A DNA stretch of 64,000 bases from Gemmatimonadaceae bacterium. Its GTDB lineage: Bacteria; Gemmatimonadota; Gemmatimonadetes; Gemmatimonadales; Gemmatimonadaceae. Location of the stretch: contig DASUHB010000053.1 in the NCBI GenBank assembly GCA_036273715.1, positions 1 to 64,000 of the forward strand, written 5' to 3'. The translations under genes were made by a program, and so were the position numbers. Under the pieces are notes generated by a model, which did not search any database, was not told where the DNA came from, and saw nothing but the letters and a program-made list of their open reading frames with translations. The stretch's first letter is position 1. Every line of letters begins with the position of its first letter. Shown one piece after another: positions 17,832 through 27,626 of the stretch.

Positions 17832-18926
17832 TCAGTTCGGCGCCAGCCCCATGGCCTGGCCCGGCGCCGGCGTCGTCGGCCCCATCCCGTCGCCGTCCAG
17901 AATCGGCACGTGCTCGGCGCCGACGAGCGTGAGGCCCTGCTGGCCGCTCTTGAGCGCGTGCGCGAAGAGCACGCCCATGAGCAACGGGATCGCGACGAAG
18001 ATCAACGGGAATGAGGACAGCTCGTGTACTACATACCCTTCGCTGGGCTGCGTCGGGTTGATGTATGCCGTCACGCTGTCGCCGACCCGATAGCGGTGCA
18101 TGATGCCGTCGGCCCATGTGTAGTCGCTCGACATATTGATGATCGTGGCCCCGGTCGCGATGATCACGCCGTCGCGCGACGCGTAGGCGTACGACACGAC
18201 CGGGCGATACACCGTTCCATGGTCCCCGCTCGAGCTCACGACGCTCGTGGTCACGATGCGGGCGCGCACCGGCTGCCAGGTGAGATAGCGCTTGACTTGC
18301 GACACGTACATCGCCGCGCCGACCACCATGAAAATGCCGAGGAAGGGGAAGAGGATCAGCCGCGTGTTGCGGGCGCCGGCCGCAGCCCGCTGAATCGCCG
18401 CGGCATCGCTGGCGCCGGCTGCGTCGGGGAGCGAATGCCAACCCGTAAACGCGCGCACCGCTGCGATGCAGTTGGCCTGTCGCTTGAGATCGCCCGTCGA
18501 CACCGGCGTCCACGGCACACGCGATCCGCTCTTCATGATGAAGACGGGGCGGTACACCGGGGTGCGCTGGTTGCCGCGGCCGCTGCTCATCATCGTCTTC
18601 TCGAGCGCGGCATCCGAGATGTCGGACCAGGCGTACGAATCGGTGCCCGGGTTCACCAGGCGGCGGTGCTGAATGGTGACGGTGCGGGCGCGCTTGTCGA
18701 ACGTGCAGAGGAGATCGCCCGCGAGGACAGCCATCGCGAGGCCCGCCGCCCCGAACGATCCGCCCACCACCACGGCGACCCACGCGTTGTGTTCGTGCAC
18801 GTGGCCGTGGGTGATGTACCAGAGGATGCCGAAGCCTAACGCAGCGAACAGCGCGCCCATGGCCCTCAGGCCCCAGGGTCCCTGGTGCAGCACCAGCCGG
18901 TTGTCGTCGTGGACGGTGATCTGCAT
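17832..18926 (-). CDS. DUF3592 membrane protein
   Basis: A 364-residue protein of unknown function. Two N-terminal membrane helices lie at about 22-65 (ALFAALGFGILWYI, AVVVGGSFGAAGLAMAVLAG), followed by a PH-like beta-rich stretch (LLCTFDKRARTVTIQHRRLVNPGTDSYAWSDI). A helix near 200 (LFPFLGIFMVVGAAMYV) precedes the DUF3592 domain with its VRARIVTTSVVSSSGDHGTVYRPVVSYAY core and the RVGDSVTAYINPTQPSEGYV signature, and a last helix sits near 310. Such proteins are common envelope-associated proteins with no assigned activity. It is convergent with the phosphoesterase gene 31 bases away. Confidence 0.75.
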   Translation of the reverse strand: MQITVHDDNRLVLHQGPWGLRAMGALFAALGFGILWYITHGHVHEHNAWVAVVVGGSFGAAGLAMAVLAGDLLCTFDKRARTVTIQHRRLVNPGTDSYAWSDISDAALEKTMMSSGRGNQRTPVYRPVFIMKSGSRVPWTPVSTGDLKRQANCIAAVRAFTGWHSLPDAAGASDAAAIQRAAAGARNTRLILFPFLGIFMVVGAAMYVSQVKRYLTWQPVRARIVTTSVVSSSGDHGTVYRPVVSYAYASRDGVIIATGATIINMSSDYTWADGIMHRYRVGDSVTAYINPTQPSEGYVVHELSSFPLIFVAIPLLMGVLFAHALKSGQQGLTLVGAEHVPILDGDGMGPTTPAPGQAMGLAPN

Positions 18927-19009
18927 GGCGCGCTCCTGACGTTTGGGTTTCGACGCCCGAACACCAGCGACGCAACGCTACGCCACGGCCGCCGCGCCGT
19001 CCATAGGCG

Positions 19010-21673
19010 TCAGGTGTCGCGCAACGCGATCATCGGATCCACACGGGTCGCGCGCCGTGCCGGCGCCAGGCAGGCCATCGCGGCAATGCCGCAGAACAGC
19101 GCAGCGACACCGACGAACGTGATCGGGTCCGTCGCGTTGACCTCGAACAGAAAGCGCGACAGCAGCCGCGTGAGCCCGAGCGCCGCGGCGGCGCCGATCA
19201 CGAGGCCGATGCCCACCAGGCGCAGGCCCTGTCCCAGCACCATGCCCCGAACGCCGCCCGGCTGCGCGCCTAACGCGATGCGAATCCCGATCTCCCGCGT
19301 GCGGCGGCTCACCGTGAACGCGATGACGCCCGCGAGCCCCGCCGCCGTGATCATCAGCGCGACCAACGCGAAGGCGCCGACGAGCAGCATCGTGATGCGC
19401 GGCGTGGCGACTGCATCGCCGCGCATTTTTGCCAGCGTCTGCACCTCGGTGACGGGCTGCGCCGGATCCATGTCGTGGACGATGGCGTGCAGGTCGCGCG
19501 ACACGAGTGATGGGTCGCCGCGCGTACGGACCAGCACGCGCATGTCGCTCGTGGTGCTGAGGTTGAACGGCGCGTACAGCGCCGGCATCTCGGGTTGTGC
19601 CGGCCCGTATTGCGACACGTCGCCCGCTACGCCGACGACGGTCACCCAGTGCTTGCCGTCGTCGAACGTCAGGCGCGCGCCGATCGGGTTGGCGGCGCCC
19701 CAATAGCGTCGCGCGGCAGTCTGATTGATGACCACCGGCTCGTTCGCGGTGTCGCGATCCATGGCCGTGAACGTGCGGCCGCTCACGAGCGCGATGCCGA
19801 GCACGCGAAAATAGTCGGTCGAGCCGATGCGCACGTCCATCGTCGGCGCGGTCTGGCTGGCGCCGAGGGCGCGACCGTCGATGCGGAATGGTGCCTTGTT
19901 CGGCTGCCCTTCGTTCATCGGCGACGCGTTCGCCACCGCCGCAGCGGTGACGCCGGGCCGGGCGGCGACCCGCTCGAGGAGTGCTTCCTCGAAGTTCCGG
20001 ATGAGCGGACCAGTCTTGTATTTCGTCCAATCGAGATCGATGCGCGCCGTGAGCACGTTCGCCGGATCGAATCCCGGATCCACGCGCTCGAGATTAACGA
20101 AACTGCGCAGCATGAGGCCGGCGCCCACGAGCAGCATGAACGCGATCGACACCTGCGCGGAGATGAGCGCGCCGCGCACGCGCATGCGCGCGCCGCCTAA
20201 CGTCGAGCCGTTGCCGTCCTCCTTGAGGCCGGACGCCAGATCGCGGTGCGCCGTCATCACCGGGATGAGCCCGAGGCAGATGCCGGTGAGCGCCGACACG
20301 GCGAACGCGAACGCCAGCACACGGCCGTCCATGCCGATCTCGGCGGCCCGGGGCGTGAAGAGCGCGGTGAACGACTTGAGCACGCCCAACAAGCTGTACG
20401 CCACGGCCAGGCCTAACGCGCCCCCGGCGACGGCCAGCATCGTGCTCTCGGTCACGAGCTGCCGCGCGATCCGGCGGCGGCCCGCGCCGAGCACGGCGCG
20501 CAGCGCCATTTCGCGCTCGCGCCGGAGCTCGCGGGCCAGCGTCAGGTTGGCGACGTTGGCGCAGGCAATGAGCAGCACGAACGCGGCCGTCGCCAGCAGG
20601 ACGAGCAGCGTCGGGCGCGCGCCGCGCGTGATCTCATCGCGATACATCGCGGCCGAGATGCCCAGCCGGTCGTTGGCGCGATAGGCGTCCGGATATTCCT
20701 GGTGCAGACGGGCGTCGACGCCCGACACATCGGCCGTCGCCCGCGCGAGGGTGACGCCGGGTTTGAGCCGGCCTAACAAGGTGACCATGCGCGCCGTGCG
20801 CGACTCGAGCACGTGCGGCGACACGCGGAACGGGCACGACGACACCGGCATATAGATGTCGTTGTGATCGGGATCCTGGGGCAGGAACGGGAGCACGCCG
20901 ATCACGGTGTGGACGCGGTCGTTCATGGTGAACGTCCGGCCGACGATGGTGGGATCGCCGCCGAGAGCGTGCTGCCAGAATTCATAGCTGAGGACGATGA
21001 CGGGCGCCGCGCCGGCCCGGTCCTCGCCCGGCCGGAAGGTGCGGCCGAGCAGCGCCTTGACGCCCAACACGTCGAAGAAGCCGGCGGAGACCACGCCCGT
21101 CTGCACGCGCCGCGGCTCATCGCGCCCCAGCAGCGTGAAGGCCATGGTGTGATACTCGGCCATGGCATCGAAGCTCCGCGTCTGTGACTCGTAGTCGGCC
21201 ACTTCCATGGGCGAAAAGCCGACGTCCGGGACCTCGCCGGCGTTCGCCGGCTGCGACACGTGCACCAGGCGATCGCCGTACGCGTACGGCAGCGGCCGGA
21301 GCAGCACGCCGTCGATCACGCTGAAGATCGCAGTGGTGGCGCCGATTCCTAACGCAAGCGTGAGCAGCGACGCGACGGTGAAGGCGGGCGCGCGGCGCAG
21401 CGTGCGCGCGGTGAAGCGGATATCCTGCCAGAGCGTGTGCATGAATTCCGTCCTCGCGCGTTGGCGCGTCCGGTGTCCCAGTTCCGCGAGGCAATCGGCG
21501 CGCACCGCCGACACGTCGCCGAACACGGCGATCGCTTCGCGGCGCGCGTCGGCCGGGCTCTTGCCCAACGCGATCAGCTCGCGCGTGCGCATCTCGATGT
21601 GAAACGCCAGCTCGTGGTCCACGTCGCGGGTGATCCCGCGGCGGCCGGCGGAGAGGTGAAAGGCGCGCTTCAT
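19010..21673 (-). CDS. ADOP-type ABC permease (MacB/FtsX core duplicated)
   Basis: An 887-residue transporter permease. Residues about 1-70 are the PadR-linked N-terminal region (ITRDVDHELAFHIEMRTRELIALGKSPADARREAIAVFGD). After a first helix (FTVASLLTLALGIGATTAIFSVIDGVLLRPLPY) come a MacB-type periplasmic domain, a three-helix FtsX core near 380-500, a second periplasmic domain and a second FtsX core at the C-terminus (ISRRTREIGIRIALGAQPGGVRGMVLGQGL). This duplicated layout is the ADOP arrangement known from Acidobacteriota and relatives. No ATPase gene is next to it. It is 15 bases downstream of padR and surely co-transcribed. Confidence 0.87.
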   Translation of the reverse strand: MKRAFHLSAGRRGITRDVDHELAFHIEMRTRELIALGKSPADARREAIAVFGDVSAVRADCLAELGHRTRQRARTEFMHTLWQDIRFTARTLRRAPAFTVASLLTLALGIGATTAIFSVIDGVLLRPLPYAYGDRLVHVSQPANAGEVPDVGFSPMEVADYESQTRSFDAMAEYHTMAFTLLGRDEPRRVQTGVVSAGFFDVLGVKALLGRTFRPGEDRAGAAPVIVLSYEFWQHALGGDPTIVGRTFTMNDRVHTVIGVLPFLPQDPDHNDIYMPVSSCPFRVSPHVLESRTARMVTLLGRLKPGVTLARATADVSGVDARLHQEYPDAYRANDRLGISAAMYRDEITRGARPTLLVLLATAAFVLLIACANVANLTLARELRREREMALRAVLGAGRRRIARQLVTESTMLAVAGGALGLAVAYSLLGVLKSFTALFTPRAAEIGMDGRVLAFAFAVSALTGICLGLIPVMTAHRDLASGLKEDGNGSTLGGARMRVRGALISAQVSIAFMLLVGAGLMLRSFVNLERVDPGFDPANVLTARIDLDWTKYKTGPLIRNFEEALLERVAARPGVTAAAVANASPMNEGQPNKAPFRIDGRALGASQTAPTMDVRIGSTDYFRVLGIALVSGRTFTAMDRDTANEPVVINQTAARRYWGAANPIGARLTFDDGKHWVTVVGVAGDVSQYGPAQPEMPALYAPFNLSTTSDMRVLVRTRGDPSLVSRDLHAIVHDMDPAQPVTEVQTLAKMRGDAVATPRITMLLVGAFALVALMITAAGLAGVIAFTVSRRTREIGIRIALGAQPGGVRGMVLGQGLRLVGIGLVIGAAAALGLTRLLSRFLFEVNATDPITFVGVAALFCGIAAMACLAPARRATRVDPMIALRDT

Positions 21674-21688
21674 AAGTCCACCGATCGT

Positions 21689-22021
21689 TCAGGCCGGCGA
21701 CGCGTTGAGCGCCGCCGAGACCGCCAGAGTGTACCGGGTCCAACGCATCACCTCGGCTTGCAGATGCTTCCGACCCGCGGCCGTGAGCTTGTAGTACTTG
21801 GCTTCGCGACCCGTTTCAGAAATGCCCCACTCTTCCTCGAGCAGTCCCTTTCGCTCGAGACGGTGGAGCGCTGGGTATAGCGCCCCTTCCTGGACCTGCA
21901 GCGCGTCGCGCGTCGTGTCGCGAATCCACTTGCCCACGCCGTATCCGTGCATCGGTGCCCACGTGAGCGCCTTGAGGATCAGCACATCCAAGGTGCCCGT
22001 GTAGAGATCGCTTCCCGCCAT
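21689..22021 (-). CDS. PadR-family transcriptional regulator
   Basis: A 110-residue small winged-helix repressor. Hallmarks are LYTGTLDVLILKALTWAPMHGYGVGKWI, EGALYPALHRLERKGLLEEEWG and REAKYYKLTAAGRKHL. It belongs to the short PadR group that is regularly encoded directly upstream of ADOP permeases, and it presumably represses this pair. A palindrome ctacgtag lies about 35 bases upstream of its start and may be its operator. Confidence 0.9.
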   Translation of the reverse strand: MAGSDLYTGTLDVLILKALTWAPMHGYGVGKWIRDTTRDALQVQEGALYPALHRLERKGLLEEEWGISETGREAKYYKLTAAGRKHLQAEVMRWTRYTLAVSAALNASPA

Positions 22022-22052
22022 GCTCGTATCCCCCGGGTATGCCCAGTTGATC

Positions 22053-22066
22053 GTACTACGTAGGTC
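22053..22066. promoter_or_regulatory. Candidate PadR operator (ctacgtag palindrome)
   Basis: The 8-bp perfect palindrome ctacgtag (22056-22063), with partly symmetric flanks, lies 35 bases upstream of the padR start codon. Autoregulation through such a site is common in this family. It is proposed from position and symmetry only. Confidence 0.4.
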
Positions 22067-22314
22067 CCATCTTCCGGGTTACAGGATGGTGGCTGATACC
22101 TAAGTGAGCAAGGGGTATAACGCGACTCGCACAATTCGCGGGGCGACCGGCCGGCCGCGGTGCTGAGTCACGCCGGGGGTGTTGGCGTAGCGGCGCAATA
22201 ACGCCTGAGTAACGCGAGAGGCGAAAAATCATGCGCGAACGTGCAGGCGCCGTCGCACCTCGATGGAGTTTCGCCTTTGCGCAGCTATCCAATCGTGAGG
22301 ACATAGCCGTGCGT

Positions 22315-23103
22315 ATGACCGGCACACTCGCCACCGTCGCTGGGCTGTTCGCGATGTCCGGCACCGCCGCGGGAAATGCAGCGCGCGCGCAGGCCAGAGA
22401 CAGCGCGTACGAATCGAAGATGCACGCACCCGGCGTGCGCATGATTCCCGTCGACGGAGGGAAGTAAGTCCGTAAGGCCCTGGGGCTCGAGCAATTTTAC
22501 TTGCTCGGTCACTCGCGGGGCGCGCTGCTGGCGATCGCGTACGCGGCAAAGTATCAGCAGCACCTGAAGGGACTGACCCTGTCTAACGCGTCCATTTTCG
22601 CACTCGGGCGACATCAGCAGTACCAGCACCTCCTGATCGCCGACATTGCCGATTCCCTGCCGGACGTTAGGCAGTACGCAGACTCGATACGGTTCGGCTT
22701 GATGAACCCGCAGAACAGCGGCCAGGCTTTCGAAGCGGTCATGACCAGGGTCATGCCGGTCTACCTCCGGCGTCATTATCTCCGGCTCGACACCATGCCC
22801 GATCCCGTCAGGCGCTCGAAGGACCACGCGGCTGGCGCGGCAATGCGGTGGCTCAATCGAGACATGAATTCGACGAACTACGAGAGCGCAATGGCAGCGC
22901 TCACCGTACCGACGCTCTTCATCGGTTCGACCCACGACTACATGCCGCCGTACGACTACCGACGCATGATGGATCTGATGACGAAGGACCAGGACGTCAG
23001 CATCGCGATCTGTCCTAACGGTGCGCACTTCGACATGTGGGACGATGCGACGAATTACTTCGCGGCGGTCACGCAGTTCGTCGGCCGGCTCGAAGGCAAA
23101 TGA
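22315..23103 (+). pseudogene. Decayed alpha/beta-hydrolase (proline iminopeptidase-like)
   Basis: An intact-looking start with signal peptide (from the ATG at 22315) runs to MIPVDGGK, then meets a TAA at 22465-22467. Directly after, in the same frame, the sequence continues VRKALGLEQFYLLGHSRG and on to a normal hydrolase C-terminus at 23103. In proline-iminopeptidase-like proteins the DGGK and GLEQFYLLGHS segments are separated by about 70-90 residues that include the oxyanion-hole HGGPG. An internal deletion plus an in-frame stop therefore removed part of the core. The nucleophile elbow GHSRG and the later Asp/His regions remain. The 3' part alone could be translated from an internal start but would lack the N-terminal core strands. 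Confidence 0.75.
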
Positions 23104-23229
23104 CAGAGGCAGTGAACGATGACCAGTCACCTGGATCCTTCTCTCGAGTGCCGCCTGGGCCTACGTCGCCACCTGGCTGGTAACGTGACGCGCGTCAGGA
23201 AATGCGCGGACCTGATTTAGGAGGAAGCC

Positions 23230-25446
23230 ATGGCTAACGGGAGCTCGAAAGTGTCGCTCGTGGCCGCGTGTGCCATTGCCATGTTCGCGGCACGGGTTGC
23301 GTACGCGCAGTCGGCGCCGCCTGACGCACCGATCCGCCCCGACACCGTCGACTACTTCGGCACCAAAGTCGTCGACAACTACCGCTACTTCGAGAACCTG
23401 CACGATCCCGAAGTCCAGCAATGGATGAAGGCGCAGGCCGACGACACCCGCGCAACCTTGGACGCGCTACCCGGCTATCCGGCGCTGCTCGCGCGTATAA
23501 CGGAACTCGATGCGTCGGAGCCGGTCCACGTGAGCCAGCTACAGATCGTCGCGGGTCGCTATTACTCGCTGCGGAGGCCGGCCGGGTCGCAGTCTTCCAA
23601 GCTGTACGTACGCGATGGCGTGCATGGCGAGGATCACCTGCTCATCGATCCGGCGACGCTCGGCGCCGACCAGCACGCTCATCTGACCATCGATGGCTAT
23701 GCGCCTTCGCCAGATGGCCGCTATGTCGCCTATGGGATCGCCGCCGGCGGGTCGGAACAACGGACGCTGCACATCCTCGACGTTCGGTTAGGTAGGGACC
23801 TGCCGGAAACAGGGGATCGCATCCAGGGCGAACCCGTCTGGCGTGCCGACGGCCGCTCGTTCTTCTATTCGCGCCAGCAGAAGTTGACGGCGGACATGTC
23901 CTCGACGCAGGAGAACGACAACCCGCGTGATTACCTCCATGTGCTCGGCCGCGCGTTCGACGACGATCCGCCGATTGTCGGCCGTGGCGTGAGCGATGAG
24001 GCGTTCTCCCTCGCACCGACTGAATTCGCCGACGTCATGACGGCGCCGCGCTCGCGGTACGCCATCGCGTTCGTCTTTGCTGGCACCGATAGCCGCATGC
24101 GCGTGTACGCGGCGCCCGTGGACTCGGTGCGCGACAGACACACCGCGTGGCGTCCGATCGCCCCCAGCTATGATGATCAATACATCGGCGGCGACGCCGC
24201 GGAAGTCGCGAGCATCGCGTTGACCGCGGACACGTTGTACTGGTTGTCGCGCAAGGACGCGCCACGCGGCCGAATTCTGAAGGTCGATCTGACCAGAAGA
24301 GACTCGAAGCCGGAAGTCGTGGTGCCCGAGGGCGAGCTGCCGATCTCCGAGGTGTACGCTGCCCGCGACGCGATCTATTGGCGGGTCAGTGACGCCGGCA
24401 TCAACAGTGTTCGTCGTCTGCGCTTGGAGCGCGGCGCACGTCCAGAGTCCCTGCGCCTGCCGTATGCTGCAAACGTCTCCGACATTTCGACGGACGCGGA
24501 GAGTGATGCCACCGTACTCTCGGCAACGAGCTCGGTGCGTCCGCCGGCGTACCTCGGCGTGGACGCGAAGACGGGTGCCGTTACCGACACCGACTTGCAA
24601 CCAGCCGGACCCGCCGACCGCCCCGACGATCTCGTCGACGAAGAAGTGAAAGTGAAAAGTTGGGACGGCACCCAAGTCCCGCTGTCGATCATTCACATGA
24701 AAGGCATGAAGCGTGACGGCAGTCACCCGACCGCCATGCTTGGCTACGGCGCCTACGGTGTCGATGCCTCGTCGCCGTACTCACGAAGCATGCGCGCCTG
24801 GTACGAGCGCAACGGCGTCACTGCCACCTGCCACGTGCGCGGCGGCGGTGAGTACGGGGAAGCGTGGCACCAGGCTGCATTTCAGGCGACCAAACCGAAC
24901 AGCTGGAAGGACTTCATTGCCTGCGCCGAGTTTTTGATCGCGCATCAATACACGAGCGCTTCGCATCTGAGTGTCGTTGGTGGAAGTGCCGGCGGCATCC
25001 TGGCTGGGCGCGCAATCGAGGAACGCCCTGATCTGTTCGCGGCGGCCGTTGCCAGGTCTCCGGCCGCTGACATGCTGCGCCTCGAGACGACCGCCATCGG
25101 CCCGCACAACATTCTCGAGTTCGGTAGCGTCAAGACTGAAGCCGGCTTTCGATCACTCTACGCGATGAGTCCCTACGTCAACGTGAAGGATGGCGTGAAG
25201 TACCCCGCCGTCTTGATCACGACCGGCATCAACGATCCTCGCGTGCCCGCGTGGATGCCGGCCAAGTTCGCTGCGCGCCTCGAGGCCGCCACCGCGAGCG
25301 GGAAGCCGGTGCTCTTACGAGTCGACTACGACGCGGGCCACGGCTTCATCGACGCAACCCAGCGGCAACGCGAGTTGTGGCTCGCCGACGACCTCGCGTT
25401 TTGGCTCTGGCGCTCTGGCGATCCAGCGTTTCAACCAAAACGGTAG
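23230..25446 (+). CDS. Prolyl oligopeptidase family serine peptidase (S9A), secreted
   Basis: A 738-residue secreted or periplasmic peptidase with a signal peptide ending AYAQS. The N-terminal beta-propeller is followed by the hydrolase domain with catalytic Ser586 in GGSAGG, Asp669 in GINDPRV and His704 in DAGHG. The preceding GGGEYGEAWH motif is diagnostic for prolyl oligopeptidases, which cut short peptides after proline. A strong aggagg lies 8 bases before the ATG. It stands between two decayed genes, and a related, more G+C-rich paralogue lies at 36119-38308. The substrate preference within the family is not determined. Confidence 0.9.
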   Translation: MANGSSKVSLVAACAIAMFAARVAYAQSAPPDAPIRPDTVDYFGTKVVDNYRYFENLHDPEVQQWMKAQADDTRATLDALPGYPALLARITELDASEPVHVSQLQIVAGRYYSLRRPAGSQSSKLYVRDGVHGEDHLLIDPATLGADQHAHLTIDGYAPSPDGRYVAYGIAAGGSEQRTLHILDVRLGRDLPETGDRIQGEPVWRADGRSFFYSRQQKLTADMSSTQENDNPRDYLHVLGRAFDDDPPIVGRGVSDEAFSLAPTEFADVMTAPRSRYAIAFVFAGTDSRMRVYAAPVDSVRDRHTAWRPIAPSYDDQYIGGDAAEVASIALTADTLYWLSRKDAPRGRILKVDLTRRDSKPEVVVPEGELPISEVYAARDAIYWRVSDAGINSVRRLRLERGARPESLRLPYAANVSDISTDAESDATVLSATSSVRPPAYLGVDAKTGAVTDTDLQPAGPADRPDDLVDEEVKVKSWDGTQVPLSIIHMKGMKRDGSHPTAMLGYGAYGVDASSPYSRSMRAWYERNGVTATCHVRGGGEYGEAWHQAAFQATKPNSWKDFIACAEFLIAHQYTSASHLSVVGGSAGGILAGRAIEERPDLFAAAVARSPAADMLRLETTAIGPHNILEFGSVKTEAGFRSLYAMSPYVNVKDGVKYPAVLITTGINDPRVPAWMPAKFAARLEAATASGKPVLLRVDYDAGHGFIDATQRQRELWLADDLAFWLWRSGDPAFQPKR

Positions 25447-25456
25447 AGGGGAAAGC

Positions 25457-25761
25457 ATGACTGATGCGAGTGGCATCGCACCGTCCCCGACCGCGGCGGC
25501 TGATTCGAGCGCGCCCCGCGCCGTCGACGCGCGAGCGAGAGACCGATGGTTCTTCGCCATTGCGGCCGCGCGCCGTCAGGCTCCGGCATCCGCATTGATG
25601 CGTGCATTATCATCTGTGCAATCGTCGATGCGCTCAGTCATCGCCGATTGCATCCGGCGCTTGTGTGGGGCGGCCTCACGATCATCCTCGTCCAGCCGCT
25701 GAGCCTGCTGTTGGGCGCCACGTCCGCCTGGATGCACGTCGCCCGGATGCTGGTCTCGTGA
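25457..25761 (+). pseudogene. Remnant of a small multi-spanning membrane protein
   Basis: The ATG at 25457, 11 bases after the peptidase stop and preceded by gaggggaaag, encodes a hydrophilic start ending RDRWFFAIAA, a typical start of a first membrane helix. The frame then becomes nonsensical. In the next frame, from about 25596 to 25761, a coherent C-terminus appears: a helix-like run, then RRLHPALVWGGLTIILVQPLSLLLG and TSAWMHVARML. This resembles the end of DUF2306-like or related four-to-six-helix proteins. I interpret it as one gene that lost its middle and frame. The identity is inference from two short segments. Confidence 0.5.
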
Positions 25762-25876
25762 CGCCGCTCGCCACGCCGGCGGCGCATGCCTAACGCGCTG
25801 CGGGCGCGCTGAGAACGGTATCGTCGTCAGGTAGGAAGGCGGCCCTGCAGACATCGAGGGGCCGATCCAAGCGGGC

Positions 25877-26641
25877 TCATTTGTACATGGCTTTGGGGTC
25901 GGCCTCTGCCAACTCGACCAGAAAGTCGGCGATCTCCCGGCACACGGCGTCGAAATACACACGGCCTTTCTCGGCCGTCGCCTTGCCCGGGTTCCCCACG
26001 CCGGTATCGTCTGTCACTTCCGTCCAACGACGCGGCGCCCATGCCCACCCCTCGCGCAGCCCGCGTACCCGAAAGCGACGGGCGGTACCCGGACCGGCTT
26101 CGCCCAGCGGACGCACCAGGTGGGGCGCGATCGCCATCATCACGCTTGTCTCGAGCTCGCCTGCGTGATCGCCCGGCTCTTCAAAGTGCGCCTTGGGATC
26201 GCCGCACACGTACCAGTTGAGCGAGCACAAGAATAACGGCGTCGCGGGTTGCAACTCCCGGATCATCTGCCGGAAATCGTTGCCGCCATGGCCATTCAGC
26301 ACGACGAGCTTTCGCACGCCGTGCGGCGCGATGCTTCTCGCCACGTCGCCCAGCACCAGCGCCTGCGTGCTGGGATTCATGTTCACGCAATACGCGACGT
26401 CCAGCTGGCCTGTGTTCACCCCAAATGGAATGGCCGGCAGCACCAGCACGCGCGCGCCGGCTTCCCACGCCAGACGCGCCGACTCGTTTGCCACCGCCTC
26501 GGACTCGAACACGTCGGTCGCATACGGCAAGTGCCGGTTGTGCGCTTCGGTCGCGCCCCACGGCAGCACCGCGACTTCGTAGGCGGTGTCGCGCACCGTC
26601 GTCCAGGTGGACTCGGCGAGGAGGTAAGGACGTTCGGACAC
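25877..26641 (-). CDS. Creatininase family amidohydrolase
   Basis: A 254-residue Zn-dependent enzyme of the creatininase/MftE family. It shows LPWGATEAHNRHLPYATDV with Glu32, His34 and Asp43, LPAIPFGVNTGQ, VVLNGHGGND (about 114-122) and GELETSVMMA with a further metal ligand. Members hydrolyse cyclic amides or formamides such as creatinine and formamidopyrimidines. I start it at the GTG (26641), which matches the usual family N-terminus; an ATG at 26716 with a good ggag site would add 25 residues of unusual sequence. It is divergent from the gas-vesicle operon and probably unrelated to it. Confidence 0.82.
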   Translation of the reverse strand: MSERPYLLAESTWTTVRDTAYEVAVLPWGATEAHNRHLPYATDVFESEAVANESARLAWEAGARVLVLPAIPFGVNTGQLDVAYCVNMNPSTQALVLGDVARSIAPHGVRKLVVLNGHGGNDFRQMIRELQPATPLFLCSLNWYVCGDPKAHFEEPGDHAGELETSVMMAIAPHLVRPLGEAGPGTARRFRVRGLREGWAWAPRRWTEVTDDTGVGNPGKATAEKGRVYFDAVCREIADFLVELAEADPKAMYK

Positions 26642-26794
26642 GGCAGCGATGTCATGTGAGCAGGGACAGCGAAGATGTCCTGCGGCGCGCACGGCCGCCA
26701 CGGAGCACCCGCTCATCTTGACTCCGCGCGGTAACTTGCGCACGCTTTGGACGTTGCTCGCGGCTCATGTGCGGGCCGTTGGCTGGAGGTTGCG

Positions 26795-27619
26795 ATGACG
26801 CAGCGACAGGAGCTGGCGATGGATGAGGTGACGCTCGCCCCGCGTACAACAGCGGGCCCGCCGGACGGTGGCAAGTACGTCTATTGCATCGTGCGCACCG
26901 ACGCGCCGTGCGAGTTCGGCGCAATTGGAATGGGCGGGGAAGGGAGGCGTGTGTACACGGTGCACCACAAAGATCTCGCCGCCGTGGTCAGCGACACGCC
27001 GATCGTGATCTATGATCCGACGCGCGAGAACGTGCTGGCCCACGAGTTCGTCAACGAAACCGTGATGCGCGAGCACACGGTGATTCCGATGTCGTTCGGC
27101 ACCGTGTTCCGCTCCGAGGACGACGTGACGGAGCTGCTGCGCTCGACGTACCAGGCCTTCAGCGACGTGCTGGACAAGATGCGCGACAAGATCGAATTCG
27201 GCCTCAAGGTATTGTGGGACCGGGAACAGGTCGTCGCGACGCTCGAGCGGACCAACGAGGAGATCGGCCGCCTGAAAGAAGAAATCGAGAACAATGCGCA
27301 GAGCTCCACGTATTTCGCCCGTGTTCAGTTAGGCAGGCTCGTCGAGTCGGCGCTCGAGGAAGCCGGCAACGCGTTCGTGGTCGACGTGCACGAGTCGCTG
27401 CGCCCGGTGGCCGTCGCCAGCCGGAGCAGCAAACCGATCGGCGATCGCATGATCATGAACGCCGCCTTCCTCGTGGAACGCTCGGCGAGCGAACTGTTCG
27501 ACGAAAAGGTGCGCGAGCTGAGCCACCGCCACGAAGGCCTGCTGACGTTCAAGTACACCGGCCCGTGGCCGCCGTACAACTTCGTCAACATCAAGCTCAA
27601 GCTCGAGCGCGCGGACTAA
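26795..27619 (+). CDS. gvpF: Gas vesicle protein GvpF/GvpL family, first copy
   Basis: A 274-residue accessory protein for gas-vesicle assembly. The first domain begins KYVYCIV and has HKDLAAVVSDTPIVIYDPTRENVLAHE and the key HTVIPMSFGTVF. A central helical stretch (about 115-170) follows, then a second alpha/beta domain ending FKYTGPWPPYNFVNIKL, the family's conserved C-terminus. By family knowledge GvpF/L proteins bind GvpA and help nucleate shells. The start at 26795 follows ggagg by 6 bases; an upstream in-frame start at 26747 is less likely. It is the first gene of the operon, with gvpG 7 bases downstream. Confidence 0.92.
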   Translation: MTQRQELAMDEVTLAPRTTAGPPDGGKYVYCIVRTDAPCEFGAIGMGGEGRRVYTVHHKDLAAVVSDTPIVIYDPTRENVLAHEFVNETVMREHTVIPMSFGTVFRSEDDVTELLRSTYQAFSDVLDKMRDKIEFGLKVLWDREQVVATLERTNEEIGRLKEEIENNAQSSTYFARVQLGRLVESALEEAGNAFVVDVHESLRPVAVASRSSKPIGDRMIMNAAFLVERSASELFDEKVRELSHRHEGLLTFKYTGPWPPYNFVNIKLKLERAD

Positions 27620-27626
27620 CGGACGC

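Noticed and set aside
22501-23103. A complete small hydrolase gene
   Set aside because: It lacks the N-terminal strands and oxyanion-hole region of the family, and the missing start lies just upstream behind an in-frame stop, which fits a decayed gene better.
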